From contig NC_079515.1 of the NCBI RefSeq assembly GCF_000801105.2, forward strand, positions 18,561,407-18,625,406: a DNA stretch of 64,000 nucleotides, in the 5' to 3' direction. The translations under genes and the position numbers were made by a program. The notes under the pieces are model-generated. The model was not told where the DNA came from. It did no database searches and saw nothing but the letters and a program-made list of their open reading frames with translations. The DNA is from Raphanus sativus. Lineage: Eukaryota > Streptophyta > Magnoliopsida > Brassicales > Brassicaceae. This document shows, one piece after another, positions 32,853 through 45,406 of the stretch. Each line of letters starts with the position of its first letter. Positions within the stretch are counted from its first letter, which is position 1.

Positions 32853-35800
32853 AAGACTAAAATTTGACGAGAGAGGTATAAGTATAACTTACATTGCACT
32901 TTTTTTTGTTTTAATAATTCGAAGTTAGTATGTGTCTTTTTTCTGTAAAAGCAGTTATTATTAGAAAATAGAAAAACTGTTTCGGACGTTTCACTCTGCA
33001 TGTGACATGACAGTAACACAAGGTGTTTCAGTTGTCAAATGCGACTACCCATTCAATGAAGAAAACAATATATACATAATCATTGGATGTATCCTACATT
33101 ACGATATTAATCTTTTACAAATTAAATTAGTTATTCCTTCTATTTATTTTGATTTTCTTTAAATTTTTGCATAAAGATTAAATAAATATTTAATTTTGTA
33201 TATTTTAAAATAAAAATAGTCTTGATAATATAAAAATCATATAATATATAGAATTAATAATTTTTTATTGAAATTCTAAAACGACACTTATTTTGAACGA
33301 TAATTCAAGTTACCTGCTCCGATGAACACCGACGAACCATGATCCGAATAATTGCAACTTTACTGAAAAAGGGTGTCTAAGCCAGTATGTAGGTATCTCC
33401 CCACTCGCGTCAAATATGCCTTCCGTTGGAGGAGTCCAAACCGAATGTCCAGCCGGTCTTTATATTTGTCCAAAGTATACTCTTTTCGTTCGTAAATATA
33501 AGTTTTTATATGTAAAATAAACATATTAAGAAAGTTATTTTTGCATTAAAATATCATTAAATCTATAAATTAAAAGCTATTCAATCAATTACAAAATAGA
33601 TTATAAAATATAAACAGTTACACAATTTTTGATAAAATTAAGATTTATGTAGAAATATGAGAACATCTTATATATTGCATCAAAATTTCTTAAAACATTT
33701 TACATCTTATATTTTAATTTAATAGGACTTCAGCAAAATGTTCTGATATCAGCTCTATATATAAATCACGGCCAAAATGAATTTAGAAAAGCTTTTCAAT
33801 CTATTTTTTTGGTTTATATATGAACAAGTCTTACCTAATTTATTGGCACACATTTATTAACATAATCATATATATGAACAAATAATATAAAAACTAATAT
33901 CAATTAATGTGTAAAATCTTGTTTAGATAAACTTAAATAGACTATATTAATATTTTGTCATCAAGTGCACTATATTATTCTTAGAGCTTAATTCTTTAGT
34001 TTTTTCTTAAAATAATTTGATGCAGTTTATTAAATATAGTTAAAGAATGAATAAAATAGTTGATTTTTTGATTTATCATATAGCTTTTAGTTATACCATC
34101 GGAAAATTAATATATTTATATTTAATACTAGTATATATATATATATATACACACACACATATGTATGTATGTGATCCATTTTCTATTATTTTTTTTTAAA
34201 AAAAATTTGGATCGCACTCGCTTCTGATTTCATATAACATAACTAATTAACTGGTTTTTGTCATAAGGTTTTGGGAAAATTTAAACATCAAATTCGAAAT
34301 AAAAGTTTTAAAGTTTAGCAAAAAAAGATGATAATATTTGGCCAACTTATTTTCATAACACGCAATCTCGAATGGAAATGTATTTTATTTTCATACCTAT
34401 ATGCCTTATGTTTTACCTAATGTTGTAGCTACTCGGTATTTTGATTCATTAATATAGCATCATTCAGTTACAAAACAAAAAAAAACTAGCATCAAAGAAT
34501 CTAGGTATTGAAATTTCCATGATTTAACTAAACCACAAGAGAAATCTTTGAACCTAGAAATTTTTGGGTGTGATAGACTAAGCCAGTTGGAACTTAATTA
34601 CTTGGTCCAACCCATGGGTGATAATTTTGCAGTGGCATAATTGGCTCTTAAAACAGCAGTAAATGAAGCTATGTAGCTAAAGGGTATTTGTGAAGAGCTC
34701 ATGGATAATCTGACAATGGTTGAGGTCTATTTTGATTCACAAAATGAATTAATATACATATCATTGCGATGTTATTATTTTATCAGAAACCTGATGAATG
34801 AACATACATTTTAACTAAACTCTTACAGAGTCAGAGTCGAGGTTTGCTTGAGCTTGCTCAAGTTTCGTCCAACCTGAAAAAGAGTCAAATTCTGTGTCGT
34901 AAAAACTCAAATAGATGATTAAATGCTTCAACTCAAAACAAAAATTGGAAAACTGCGACTTATTGATTTAGTTCTAGTATAGTTTTGGATATATATTGCT
35001 GTCAGTCATGGGTGGGTTATTTTATCTGATATCTGAAGTCGCACCCGAACCCGATTCAAAAAACCCGAACTAAAATCCGAATTCGAAATAGCAAAATATC
35101 CGAACGGATATTGATTAATAGAAATTAGATATCCGAATTCTGAACGGATAATATTCGAACCCAAATGGATATCCGAAGATAACCGAACATATATATACTT
35201 ACTCTTATATTTCTAGATTCATCTCTCATTTTATTTTAAAATATTTTTTTTGTTATTTATTTAAAATATTTATATTGATGTCACAGATATTTTAAGATTA
35301 TATAATATACAATACCTTTATATTGATATATTGATGTCCAACAATGATAGGTTTCTTAAAATTTTAATGTATTTTTAATAAGTAATATTAATAAGTTGTA
35401 TACTTTGAAAAACATTAGCTGAGAAAATTTGAATGAATTAAATATTCTTGACTGTTAGTTATTAGAAAATGTATTGTAAAGTAAATCATAAATTTATTTA
35501 CAGATATACATTATATTCTTGATATGCGTAAATACTTTGATATCTTCTTTTCCAGAAGTAGAGAGTACTATTACGACGTAGTGGTTATACAGTAAATATG
35601 CAACTTTCACACTAAACACGGAGAACCTTTTTTGTGTCGGCACAAAGGAAAACTATTATAAAAAAAAAATTTGTTATATCTGTTGAAAACGATTTATCCC
35701 TTTTTATAATGCGAACTTATAGATCTTTTTCGTCAGTAACATTTATACAAATTTCAATTTTAGTGTTTACACATGGATAATGCGAACTTATAGATCTTTT

Positions 35801-36374
35801 TCGTCAGTAACATTATACAAAATTTCATTTTTAGTGTTTTACACATCAAACATTTAGTCAGATTATGTTTTTTGAACGTTATCTTCTAAAAACCAAATGT
35901 CATAAATATACCGTCAATTCAAGTCCACAGAAAATCAACAATTAACTTGATATGCTTAACTATGTACAACAATGGTCATATTATTGACCATCGGCGTGGA
36001 TAGCAAATTTTACTCTTTAACAGAATCATCTGTGCTCGAGTATTGACGAGTAAGGAAACTTCAAACTAAATATTCTTTTTGGTGGGAATCATAAAAATTA
36101 CTGTTTTTTTTTCTCTCTCTTTTGTCTTTTACTTTTTTGGACCTAAAAACACACGAGAGATATTGTTTTTCTTTTATGAGAATAAAGAGATATCTTGCTT
36201 TATTGTATAAGTTATATATCTTTTCGAAAGCTTATGGTGACACAGTTCATATATACTCCTTTATACCCACTTCGAAATCTCAAAGGCAATCGTAAAGGTA
36301 ATCATTAATCAGATACTCACCCATAACCACATCCAATTTTTCTAAATAAGATAAAATTTAAATTGAGTTTGAAA
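32853..36374. other. AT-rich flank of the CACTA element, no gene seen
   Basis: No credible gene. Notable pieces are a TA/CA microsatellite (about 34132-34170), an ATCCGAA-rich Brassica repeat (about 35010-35190) and a 70-bp tandem duplication (35706-35846). The same DNA recurs inverted at 45.4-48.9 kb. Confidence 0.6.
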
Positions 36375-36385
36375 CTTAAAAAACC

Positions 36386-36538
36386 TCGAAACCGGCCATT
36401 GAGAAATTTACATGCGGTCCTCCTGAGACCGAAGACCGTTCACGATGAGCCACATGTGACGCCTTGTCCATACTTGCTTCAATCTCTAGTCTGAACCACT
36501 TCGATGGGGTCAGGACACTCGATTATCAAAAAAAAAAA
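36386..36538 (+). mobile_element. SINE-like retroposon, left copy
   Basis: A body of about 140 bp ends in ATTATC plus poly(A) between direct repeats CTTAAAAAACC (36375-36385, 36539-36549). No clear tRNA A/B boxes are seen, so the SINE family is unknown. This copy lacks a C and a G present in the inverted copy at 45241-45395. Confidence 0.7.
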
Positions 36539-36677
36539 CTTAAAAAACCATGTAGGTTTTCTATTTTTATCAGCTTTACTCAGTATCTTTATTTATTTGC
36601 TTTTATTTTCCTGCATGTCCTCTTTTGTTTTCGTTAAAACCTTTTCCTTTTTTTCCTTTTTTCTTTTTTATGTCTTT

Positions 36678-36777
36678 NNNNNNNNNNNNNNNNNNNNNNN
36701 NNNNNNNNNNNNNNNNNNNNNNNNNNNNNNNNNNNNNNNNNNNNNNNNNNNNNNNNNNNNNNNNNNNNNNNNNNNNN
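36678..36777. other. Assembly gap, 100 N
   Basis: Exactly 100 N, a conventional unknown-size scaffold gap. A C20 run follows at 36807-36826. Confidence 1.
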
Positions 36778-36829
36778 CTTCTCCTTTCTTAACCTAATTC
36801 CTCTAGCCCCCCCCCCCCCCCCCCCCACC

Positions 36830-37206
36830 CCACCCCATGTCCACACAAACACGTTTCTCTCTCCTCTCTCTCACACACACTCAAGTGTCATTTTCTCACA
36901 TATACTTCACACAAAAGAAACAACCGTTCACTACATACTACCTTGTCATTGATTTTCTCTCTCTATATCTCAAAAATCTTTGCAAAATCAACTTAGCCTC
37001 AAAACACTAGAAACGACATTCTCAACAAAACCCAGAACTCTCCTCCTCTTTTTCCCCTCTCTATCAACAATAAAATTAAAAAGGATTTATAGTTTTTTTC
37101 CTTCTTTGTCCTAAATCAAGAAAACAAGAACCAGGGTTCATATCTCTAGGAACGACTGAAGAATCTCTTCAAGAAGAAGAAGAAGTAGAAGTTAAGGCCC
37201 TCTTCC
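36830..37206 (+). promoter_or_regulatory. KAN2: 5' leader and proximal upstream region of KAN2
   Basis: CT-rich sequence with CTCTCTC and CACACAC runs, then a GAAGAAGAAGAAG purine tract 20 bp before the start codon. It looks like a transcribed plant leader. The promoter proper is missing because the contig begins only about 430 bp upstream of the start. Confidence 0.5.
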
Positions 37207-40200
37207 ATGGAGCTTTTTCCTGCTCAACCCGATTTATCCTTACAAATTAGTCCTCCAAACAGCAAACCATCATCGACGTGGCAGAAAAGAAGATCAACAA
37301 CAGATCAAGGAGAACATGGGGAACTCGATTTAGGGTTTTGGAGAAGAGCTCTTGATTCAAGAACATCTCTCGTCTCTAATCCCAGCTCAAGAACAACCAG
37401 TAACAATCATCATCCACTCGGAGACCTCTCGCTCTCTAACAACTCTCATCAACATCAACATCAGCATCAACACCAACACCAAAAACAACAACAACAGCAA
37501 CAGCAACATCAGCATCCACACCTTCTCCCTAATTGCAACGGCTCTAATATTTTGACCTCTTTCCAGTTTCAGACACAACAACAACAACAAGGGTTTCTTG
37601 CTCATGACCTCAATACTCACTTACGGCCAATAAGAGGAATCCCTCTATACCAAAACCCTCAACCACATCATCACAACCGGCCACCGCCGCCGTATTTCCC
37701 TTTTGATCCGTCGTCTCTAATTCCCTCTTCTTTATTGACTCCCACGGCAATCAACAATAGCTTTGGTACTAGTAGCGTTAGTAACTCCGGTTTAATTACA
37801 AACCCTAATTACCATAATCATCAACATCATCGGCAGACTCTGAACAGAGACAGATTCATGCCGAGATTCCCAGCTAAACGAAGCATGAGAGCTCCACGGA
37901 TGCGATGGACAACTACTCTCCATGCCCGTTTCGTTCACGCCGTTGAGTTGCTTGGTGGCCATGAAAGTATGTTCCTTTCGTCCCTTTTACTTTCTTTTTT
38001 TTATAAACTCAGTCTCTTTTAATTTCTCATTTCTTAATAACCTTTTATTTATTGTTTAATGGGTTCTTAATTATTTACATGAATCAATTGTTTATTAGGA
38101 GCAACACCTAAATCAGTTCTTGAGCTTATGGATGTCAAAGATCTCACTTTGGCACATGTTAAGTCCCATTTACAGGTAAAATTTCTTCCATTAATAAAAT
38201 AGTTTCTCTGATGATCTTAAATGTATATTTCTATACATATAAATATACTAAGTAGTGGGAGTAAAATAAACTATAGGTATATATAGTAATTAGTTAATAC
38301 TAATAACTTCTCCGGTATCGATGTATTTGACTCGATGACTTCCTTAAATCGGAGTTTCACTCGAGTCAGAACAGATCGAATCTTGTTTGCTTCTGATCCT
38401 TCCTTTTTATTCTTATCTTAATTAAATCCTATTTTGCTCACCAATAATGCAACGGTTGGATGAGTTAAAGACAAAAGAAAAATGTCAATAAACATTCCAT
38501 ACATGTAAAAAAGTCTATTTTTTGTTCTCTGCTAGATCTGATGGTCCTTATAGACTAGGATAATACTTTTGCAAGTTTAAAATTTTATCTTTCTATACAA
38601 AAAAGTTTAAAATTTATTTTGTCTTGAAAGAATAAAAATTGTCTTGTTACCAGTAAACAAAAATTACTCAATATTACAATTACTGAGAACATCTCCAATG
38701 TGAAACTCAATTTTTTTCTTTTAAAATAGGGTAAAACTGAATATTGAATAAAATTGTTCTAATCCTACTTCATTCTTCACTTCATTAAGAAGTTATGAAA
38801 AACAAAAACAAAAACAAAAAGAGATTACTTCATTTATAGAATAAACTTCAAAATGGATTAAAATATAGAGTTCGGTTGGAGTATATATTGGTTACTCTAT
38901 ATTTATTTTTATTTTATTTTAAAAGAAAAAATGGAGTTGGGTCGAAGGTGTAATCGTGATGATTAAATTAAAAAAAAAACTCATCAAGAAAATCAAGAAG
39001 AACATTAGTACTTTGGTTTCTTATCATCCATTCTTTTATTGGGTGTACACCAAAATTCATACTTTGTTTTCTACGTATTATATGGTTTTTATATTTTGTT
39101 ATCATTGCTCGAAACAAGTATTAGTATTTGGTTATATATGTATGCCCACGAGTCGGAACACAAAATCTTAGGACAGTCTAATTAGGGACAATTATCCAAT
39201 TAAATTTAACTTTTCTAGGTAAGAAAATTCTAGTTCTGATAAAAAAATAGGAAACTCAGAAAGGGCGAGGGTACAAGAAACACCATCATTTCTCAATGAT
39301 GAAAGGGTTTTGGTCTTACATAGAGAGAGAGAGAGAGAGAGTATATTAACTTAACCATGGTTTCGCTTCTCTATATGTGTAATGGGCTTTGTTTAACCAT
39401 GGTTCGACACATAAATTCATGCATGGGGACATGAAAATCGCAAACTTCATTAATAATGTCATTTAATGCTTCTGTGTTGTACAGCTCTAGATTATTTTTC
39501 TCTTTTCTTAACTTCTTTTTTTCTTTTCTTAACTTCCATATGTATATATGTTTTTATACTTTGAAAATTTGTTTGTACTATTCAACTGTGTTGGACACAC
39601 AACAGTACATTGGTCTCCATTCTTTGGTCTCTTCTTCCATTAACATATAATTCGATACATGCATCTATATATACGAAGATTCAGACGAGATTTTTTTAGA
39701 CTTCGATTTTTTAATTGATCAAAATTATCATGAATTACGTACATGCGTTTTTAATTTTTATCTTTGATGTATTTATTTTGTAATATCAGATGTACAGAAC
39801 AGTGAAGACAACCGATAAAGCAGCTTCGTCAGGTTAGTGTTTGAGAAATAATTCAAGATTATTTTGGAGGGTATTAGCGTTGAGGTTGCTCTAATGATGG
39901 GCTTTAGAGAATTCAATAATTAATTAAAATGTGGTTCTGATAGAAACAAACCCTAATTTATATTTTTTAATGTGATTCAGGACAATCTGATGTCTATGAA
40001 AATGGATCTTCAGGAGATAATAACTCAGACGATTGGATGTTCGATATGAATAGAAAATCTAGAGATAGCGATGAACTGATGAATCCCCTAGAGAAATCAA
40101 ACGGTCTATGGACCAATTCTTCCGGGTATGTACGTACATATACGGTATAGATTCTATATATACACCATGTCTCGATGTATATTAATTCCATTGTTCACAT

Positions 40201-41745
40201 AAAATATGTAGATTCTCGCTTAAGCATGCGCAAGCCCTTATATAATATATATATTCTGTAAACACGATGCAGTAAGAGGCTAAGAGCATGATTAACCCTG
40301 ATCTATTAGGAGAGGTTTTTAACTCATGATTTGACATTTTTTTTTGTTATGTTTTTTACATTTTTCGGCTAACAGACGTCTCTTATATCTTATATATTAA
40401 AACAGAAGTCATGACTTCTTTTATGTGTGATTTTTTCAATTTGGACCATCCTTTAATTTTTATCAAATGTATTTATTAAGACTAATAATATATAGAATTT
40501 TTAAACTACTTTAATCATAATTTCAATATCTTTTCTTTTTAAATAAAAATTGTTTTAGAAAATCTGACAAATCTTTCTAAAAGATTTTAACAAGATCTTA
40601 ATTTTCAAACATTATATGTAAATATTTTCACTAATTTCAAAATTAGTTTTAAAATATTATTATACATTACTATATTTTATAAAATTGAAAATATAAAATT
40701 TATCCTATTTTATCTATTGTATAATCATAATTAATCATTGTAAGAGAAATTATTATATTGAGCTAAATGTGATAAATTATATTAAATTGTTCAATTTTAA
40801 TATTTTATTTTCTTGAGTATTTATGTTCAAAATATAATACATTGGTAAAACATATTAACATTAGCAAACTATATAGTACATGTATAAAAATTAACATGTA
40901 TTTCATTAAATCTATAATATGATATTTAAATCATGATATCTTTTCATTTCCATATAGATATTTATTTTAAAAAATTTGTTGAAAAATATTTCTTAACAAT
41001 ATCATGATTTTCAAAAAGTTTGTGTAAATATTTCAACTAATTTCGTTATTAGCAATGACATATTATACATTTAGATAAAAAAAAAAAAATTTTATCTTAT
41101 TTTGTCTAATTTATAATAATAATTTATGTTAAAATAAAAATTATTATATTGAAAAAAATATGATAAATTTATATTAAGTTGATAAATTTATAAATTTTAT
41201 TTTCATAAATATGAGTATGTATGCTAAAAATATAATACGATGACATAACGACTTAACATTCGCAAACTATATAATACATGTATAAAAACTTAACATATCT
41301 TATACTTTTGTATATATAATAATATATTATTTAAAATGAATAAACGTAAAAAATATTGCTAGTAATAAATTTAGTTTTGTAGGTCAGCAGGTCAAAATGA
41401 GCAGAAAAGTAATACAAAATAATTTTGAATATATTGTTTAATGCATATATTAGTTTGTTCTATAAATAAATGTAAATACAATAAGATAAGTATATAATAA
41501 GAAGCGACAAACACATGTGACAATTTTAAACAATTGATTAATTATATCATGTAAACCATAAAATTATTGTATTTGAAATAGTTATATTAACATTTAAATA
41601 TATGATTAATGTTAAAAATGTATACTACTAAAATATAAAATAAATATATATTTATATGAAACTGAAAATAAACATATGCACAGTTGTGCGGATCAAAATC
41701 TAGTCTCTTAGAGCATCATTATTGCTAAGTTCTTAACATTGGTCC

Positions 41746-41817
<72 letters not shown>

Positions 41818-43615
41818 CTATATATGCGTATATAATTATTTGATAAGGATTTTACGGAAACCAAAATCGAAAGTTCCTTAACTAAGAAATTTTCAGTTTC
41901 GGTTTCCGTAAAGTTCTTACCAAACAATTATATACGCATATATAATATATACATATACATATAGGTATATTAAGAACCAATGTTAAGACCTAACAATAAT
42001 CATGCTCTTATTTAAGAGATGGTTCTTACCTTTTCTTAGTTAAAATCTAAAAAAGCTAAGAACCGTCTCTTAGCCTAATCTAAGAACCTAAGTTAAGAAA
42101 CTAGAGTTAATCATGGTCTAAGATTATCTCAATGATAAGTTTTACTTTTGGAGTTCTAAAAATACATATATGTATATATAAATAAAAGTATTTGATTATG
42201 GGTATTTTAAAATTACGGAAAACCAACTGAAAGTTTCTGATTTTAGTGTTGAAGTTCGGGTTATGGTTCTGCTTTGTATTTCTGGTTTCTCTTACTCAGC
42301 CACAGATGGACCGAGTTGATATAAATACACATGATTGGTTAATCATCATTTGTTGTCCTCTACCTCTCCCTCTCAATTGTTTATTTTTGAAACACAGTTA
42401 AAGATAGTTAGCAATACAAATTATTAGCAATAGATTTAAGCCATCCTATGTATTTATATACACTTACTAGAATACACACACACACATATATAACACTCAC
42501 CAAAACATACACACACGCACACATGTATATATAGATACTACACATGGCCGTATATTTGATTAAAATCAATAGTCTTTTTTTTTGTTCAAAAATCAATAGT
42601 CTTTTATTTGACTTTATGGGACTACTTAGCAAAATGATACTATTATATTATTACCAAAAGAAAAACGATTTGTTTTCTTTCGTCCTGTATTTTTAATTCT
42701 TATCTTCCTTTTCACTTTTCTTCCTCTTTTTGTTTAATTTTTGATTATTTTATTTACATCCTTAAAGCGAATATAATATCGATCTCTTATACTACTAAGC
42801 TTTTGTTGGCTTTTGCAGAGAGGCACGTTTGCATGGGAAGGTGATCGATAATGTTGCAGAACTTATGCTACCTTCTGAGGTACGATACTTCTCTTTCTGC
42901 AAATATAACTATGTATACACGAATATGTGGTGTGTATAAATTGTACTAGTATCAGTTGTCGATTTCTTTTCATTGCTAAGTCACCCGAAACCCTCAAAAG
43001 GGGTGCCACAAAAAGGGCTTTCATTAAAGCTTGCTTTAGGAATTTACAAAAGAAAAGGATATTTTCGTTATACATTTATGGGAAAAATAAAGAAACCGAA
43101 CCCCATTGACATTGAACATGATGAGTTTTTTTTTTTTTTTGACCTTTGACACGCACATATTGTGACTTGTGAAAGCTTAAGCCTCGAGCTGCGGTTATCT
43201 AGGTTTTGCTTGTAAGCCAACATGGGGAAAAAAGAAAAACAATGTCAGCAACCATTGAACAATTGGAATATATATGGGGGTTATTGATTGGGATGGTCGA
43301 ACAAAATAAAGAAAAGATTGGGGTGTATAAAGTGACTTTAGTTTTAATTTTTATCTACAGTTTTTAAAATAATCAATCATGCTTAATATTTAATATTGGT
43401 TTTTAAAACTATAGCCAAATTAAAAAAATGTAAAAGTTTTTTTTTCTAAATTTTTTTTTTTGATGTAAACAAAATATTTTTTTTTTTTTTGAAAAAGAAC
43501 AAAATATTGATGTAACAATAAATTTAAAACTAAATCTTTTATAGCTAAATTAAAAAATTCCACATACTAAATCTTACATTATATTTTCTACGGTTAAGAT
43601 CCAACCAATCACCTC

Positions 43616-43655
<40 letters not shown>

Positions 43656-44214
43656 GTCAGTGTTAAACACTGCACGGACAATAAGTAGGCTTAGCGTAGT
43701 TCTTTGCACTAATGTCGTAATTATGTATAATACAATAACTAGAACCTTCAATTTGTACATTATAATCTGCCTTTAAAAAATATTAACCTTATACACTGTA
43801 CATATTGAAATTCCCTTCACTTAATTTGCATAAGGTTCTGCACTTCTTATATTTAAAAATATAAACAAACCGTTGGGATAATTTTTACTATGGTGGCATA
43901 CGTTGCTTGAGCTTCACATATATTTACTTACCTTTCTCGCTTTGTTAATAGTTAATTTAGTTAAGCTTATGTACGTGATCATCTGCCTTCAAATATTTAT
44001 CATACCTAGTTACATATATACAATGAAAACAATTATTTACATTATATAGAAAATTTTGCTAATAGTTTTTGTCGTGGTTATATAACAGAAGGAAATAGAT
44101 GGAAAGTGTTCAAGTTATGAGAGGATACCATCAGAGGAGATGAGCTTGTCAAGTATCTCTGGAACAAGCCCTGTCAAGCCTAATCTTGAATTTACTTTGG
44201 GTCGATCTCACTAA
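37207..44214 (+). CDS. KAN2: KANADI2-like GARP transcription factor, six exons
   Basis: The exons 37207-37966, 38099-38175, 39790-39832, 39981-40125, 42819-42879 and 44089-44214 join at GT/AG sites in phase to 403 codons plus stop. The protein begins MELFPAQPDLSLQISPPNS and ends KPNLEFTLGRSH, as in Arabidopsis KAN2 (slightly shorter, as I recall). The GARP DNA-binding domain spans about residues 230-284 (MRWTTTLHARFVHAVELLGG, SHLQMYRTVK). An EAR-like DLSLQI at 9-14 fits repression, and a His/Gln tract lies at about 81-105. KANADI proteins specify abaxial identity in leaves, carpels and ovules, opposing HD-ZIPIII genes. Introns 2, 4 and 5 are long, and intron 4 is swollen by nested transposons. 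The gene looks intact. Confidence 0.95.
38586..38602 (+). mobile_element. Possible tail-only retroposon scar in KAN2 intron 2
   Basis: TATCTTTCTATAC-A4 lies between copies of AAGTTTAAAATTT (38573-38585, 38603-38615). The A-run is short, so this is weaker than the other cases. Confidence 0.45.
38685..38949. mobile_element. Probable MITE in KAN2 intron 2
   Basis: The left end (AACATCTCCAATGTGAAACT then CAATTTTTTTCTTTTAAAAT) is a loose inverse of the right end (TTTTAAAAGAAAAAATGGAG then TTGGGTCGAAGGTG). It is similar in style to the MITE at 23784. No clear target duplication. Confidence 0.4.
39320..39342. repeat. GA microsatellite in KAN2 intron 2
   Basis: About eleven AG units, a usable polymorphic marker within the gene. 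Confidence 0.8.
40388..41703 (+). mobile_element. Non-autonomous Helitron nested in KAN2 intron 4
   Basis: The 5' end is TCTTATATATTAAAACAG after A. The 3' end is GCGGATCAAAATCTAG before T, with a GCACAGTTGTGC hairpin. The 1316-bp interior is very AT-rich and non-coding. Confidence 0.85.
41711..42007. mobile_element. Harbinger-type MITE with (TA)n centre
   Basis: The ends GAGCATCATTATTGCTAAG and, inverted, GAGCATGATTATTGTTAGG are flanked by TTA (41708-41710, 42008-42010). The whole element is nearly a palindrome (TTACGGAAACC...GGTTTCCGTAA), and a (TA)n run of about 62 bp lies in its left half. Confidence 0.85.
42579..42588 (-). mobile_element. Tail-only retroposon scar in KAN2 intron 4 (TGAAC-An)
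   Basis: TTTTTGTTCA lies between two perfect copies of AAAATCAATAGTCTTTT (42562-42578, 42589-42605). Confidence 0.65.
43479..43497 (-). mobile_element. Tail-only retroposon scar in KAN2 intron 5 (CTTTTTC-An)
   Basis: T12 plus GAAAAAG lies between two copies of AACAAAATATT (43468-43478, 43498-43508). A (TA)n run follows at about 43621-43652. Confidence 0.55.
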
Positions 44215-44394
44215 GTTATTGTGATAGCTAGCTAGTAATTAATTGGTAGTAATTAGCTTCTCTTTTTGCGAATGACTAGTCTCGATATTCATATCAATTG
44301 AATGTTTATGTTTTAAGCTTGAATCTCAATGTCTCTCCGAAGGTTGAAAAAACATTGTTCTTCTTTTTTCCATTGACACGAGCTAGTGAAAGAT

Positions 44395-44976
44395 GAGAAA
44401 TTCTTAGGTTCACCAACCAATAAGATTTTGTTATTTCATATTCAATATCTTTTAAAAAATGAAACAAAATATTATCAAATTATATTATATTTTTTTAGTT
44501 TAAAAAATAAAAGTAGTAGTTGCAAACAAAAACACTTTAAAAAATATTTCTAATACCGTCAGCAAAACACTAAATCTTAAACCCTACCAAGGGTTCATGA
44601 TTTATCTAAAGATTTAGGGTATATTTAAGAGTTTAGAGTTTAGTATTTAGAATTTAGTGTTTTGCTGACTGTGTTAAAATTATATTTTTTTTTAAATCCA
44701 AAATATTAGGATTTATCAAAGGGTTTAGAGTTTACCAAGAGTTTAGGATCTACCAAGGGTTAACGGTTTAGGATTCAGGCTTTAGTATTTTGCTGATGGT
44801 ATTTTTAAAAAAAATTCCTTTTTTGCATCTATTATTATCATTTATTTATTTTTTCAAAAACATAATATAATTTAACATTATCTTGCTTTTTTAAAGATAC
44901 TGAATATGAAAAAACAAAATTTTATTGGTTGATGAATCTATATGTTCACTTTAGAAGGTGAACCCAAGAATTATTC
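44395..44976. mobile_element. Foldback MULE-type MITE 180 bp downstream of KAN2 stop
   Basis: The ends GAGAAATTCTTAGGTTCACC and, inverted, GAATAATTCTTGGGTTCACC are flanked by the 9-bp duplication GTGAAAGAT (44386-44394, 44977-44985). Inner inverted blocks (CAACCAATAA, GTCAGCAAAACACTAAAT) make it almost a full hairpin of 582 bp. Its position could affect KAN2 3'-end formation. Confidence 0.85.
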
Positions 44977-45240
44977 GTGAAAGATTTAAGTACCAGATGC
45001 ACAAAATAAATGTTAAGTTTCTTTTTCACCTTTTATATTCGATGTTAACGGGATTGAAGTTAAAATATATCATAGTAAATTATTATAATAGAGAAAAAGG
45101 AAAGACATAAAAAAGAAAAAAGGAAAAAAAGGAAAAGGTTTTAACGAAAGACAAAAGAGGACATGCAGGAAAATAAAAGCAAATAAATAAAGATACTGAG
45201 TAAAGCTGATAAAAATAGAAAACCTACATGGTTTTTTAAG

Positions 45241-45395
45241 TTTTTTTTTTTGATAATCGAGTGTCCTGACCCCATCGAAGTGGTTCAGACTAGAGATTGA
45301 AGCAAGTATGGACAAGGCGTCACCATGTGGCTCATCGTGAACGGTCTTCGGTCTCAGGAGGACCGCATGTAAATTTCTCAATGGCCGGGTTTCGA
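45241..45395 (-). mobile_element. SINE-like retroposon, right copy
   Basis: Same element as at 36386, here with a T-run at the left and direct repeats GGTTTTTTAAG (45230-45240, 45396-45406). Confidence 0.7.
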
Positions 45396-45406
45396 GGTTT
45401 TTTAAG

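Larger units (their letters stand above)
24028..36677 (+). repeat. Left arm of 12.6-kb inverted duplication (probable contig overlap)
   Basis: It matches 45101-57727 in reverse complement along its whole length. It ends at the first base of an N gap. From about 34 kb to its gap end it gathers single-base indels relative to the other arm, whereas 27.2-32.0 kb encodes identical proteins in both. Confidence 0.9.
40284..42118. mobile_element. Harbinger-type element in KAN2 intron 4, split by nested insertions
   Basis: The ends GAGCATGATTAACCCTGAT and, inverted, GACCATGATTAACTCTAG are flanked by TAA (40281-40283, 42119-42121). The outer element is about 200 bp of MITE sequence on the two sides. 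The rest is a Helitron and a second MITE. Confidence 0.75.

Noticed and set aside
34449..34496. Another tail-only insertion (TTCAGTTACAAAAC-An between TAGCATCA copies)
   Set aside because: The direct repeat is only 8 bp and the surrounding sequence is A-rich, so chance is likely.
36504..36852. Open frames running through the first N gap
   Set aside because: They exist only because N has no stop codons. The real bases are low-complexity T- and C-runs.
39494..39538. TTTTCTTAACTTC repeated around a T-run in KAN2 intron 2
   Set aside because: It could be a tail-only scar but is equally explained by simple tandem duplication in pyrimidine-rich DNA.
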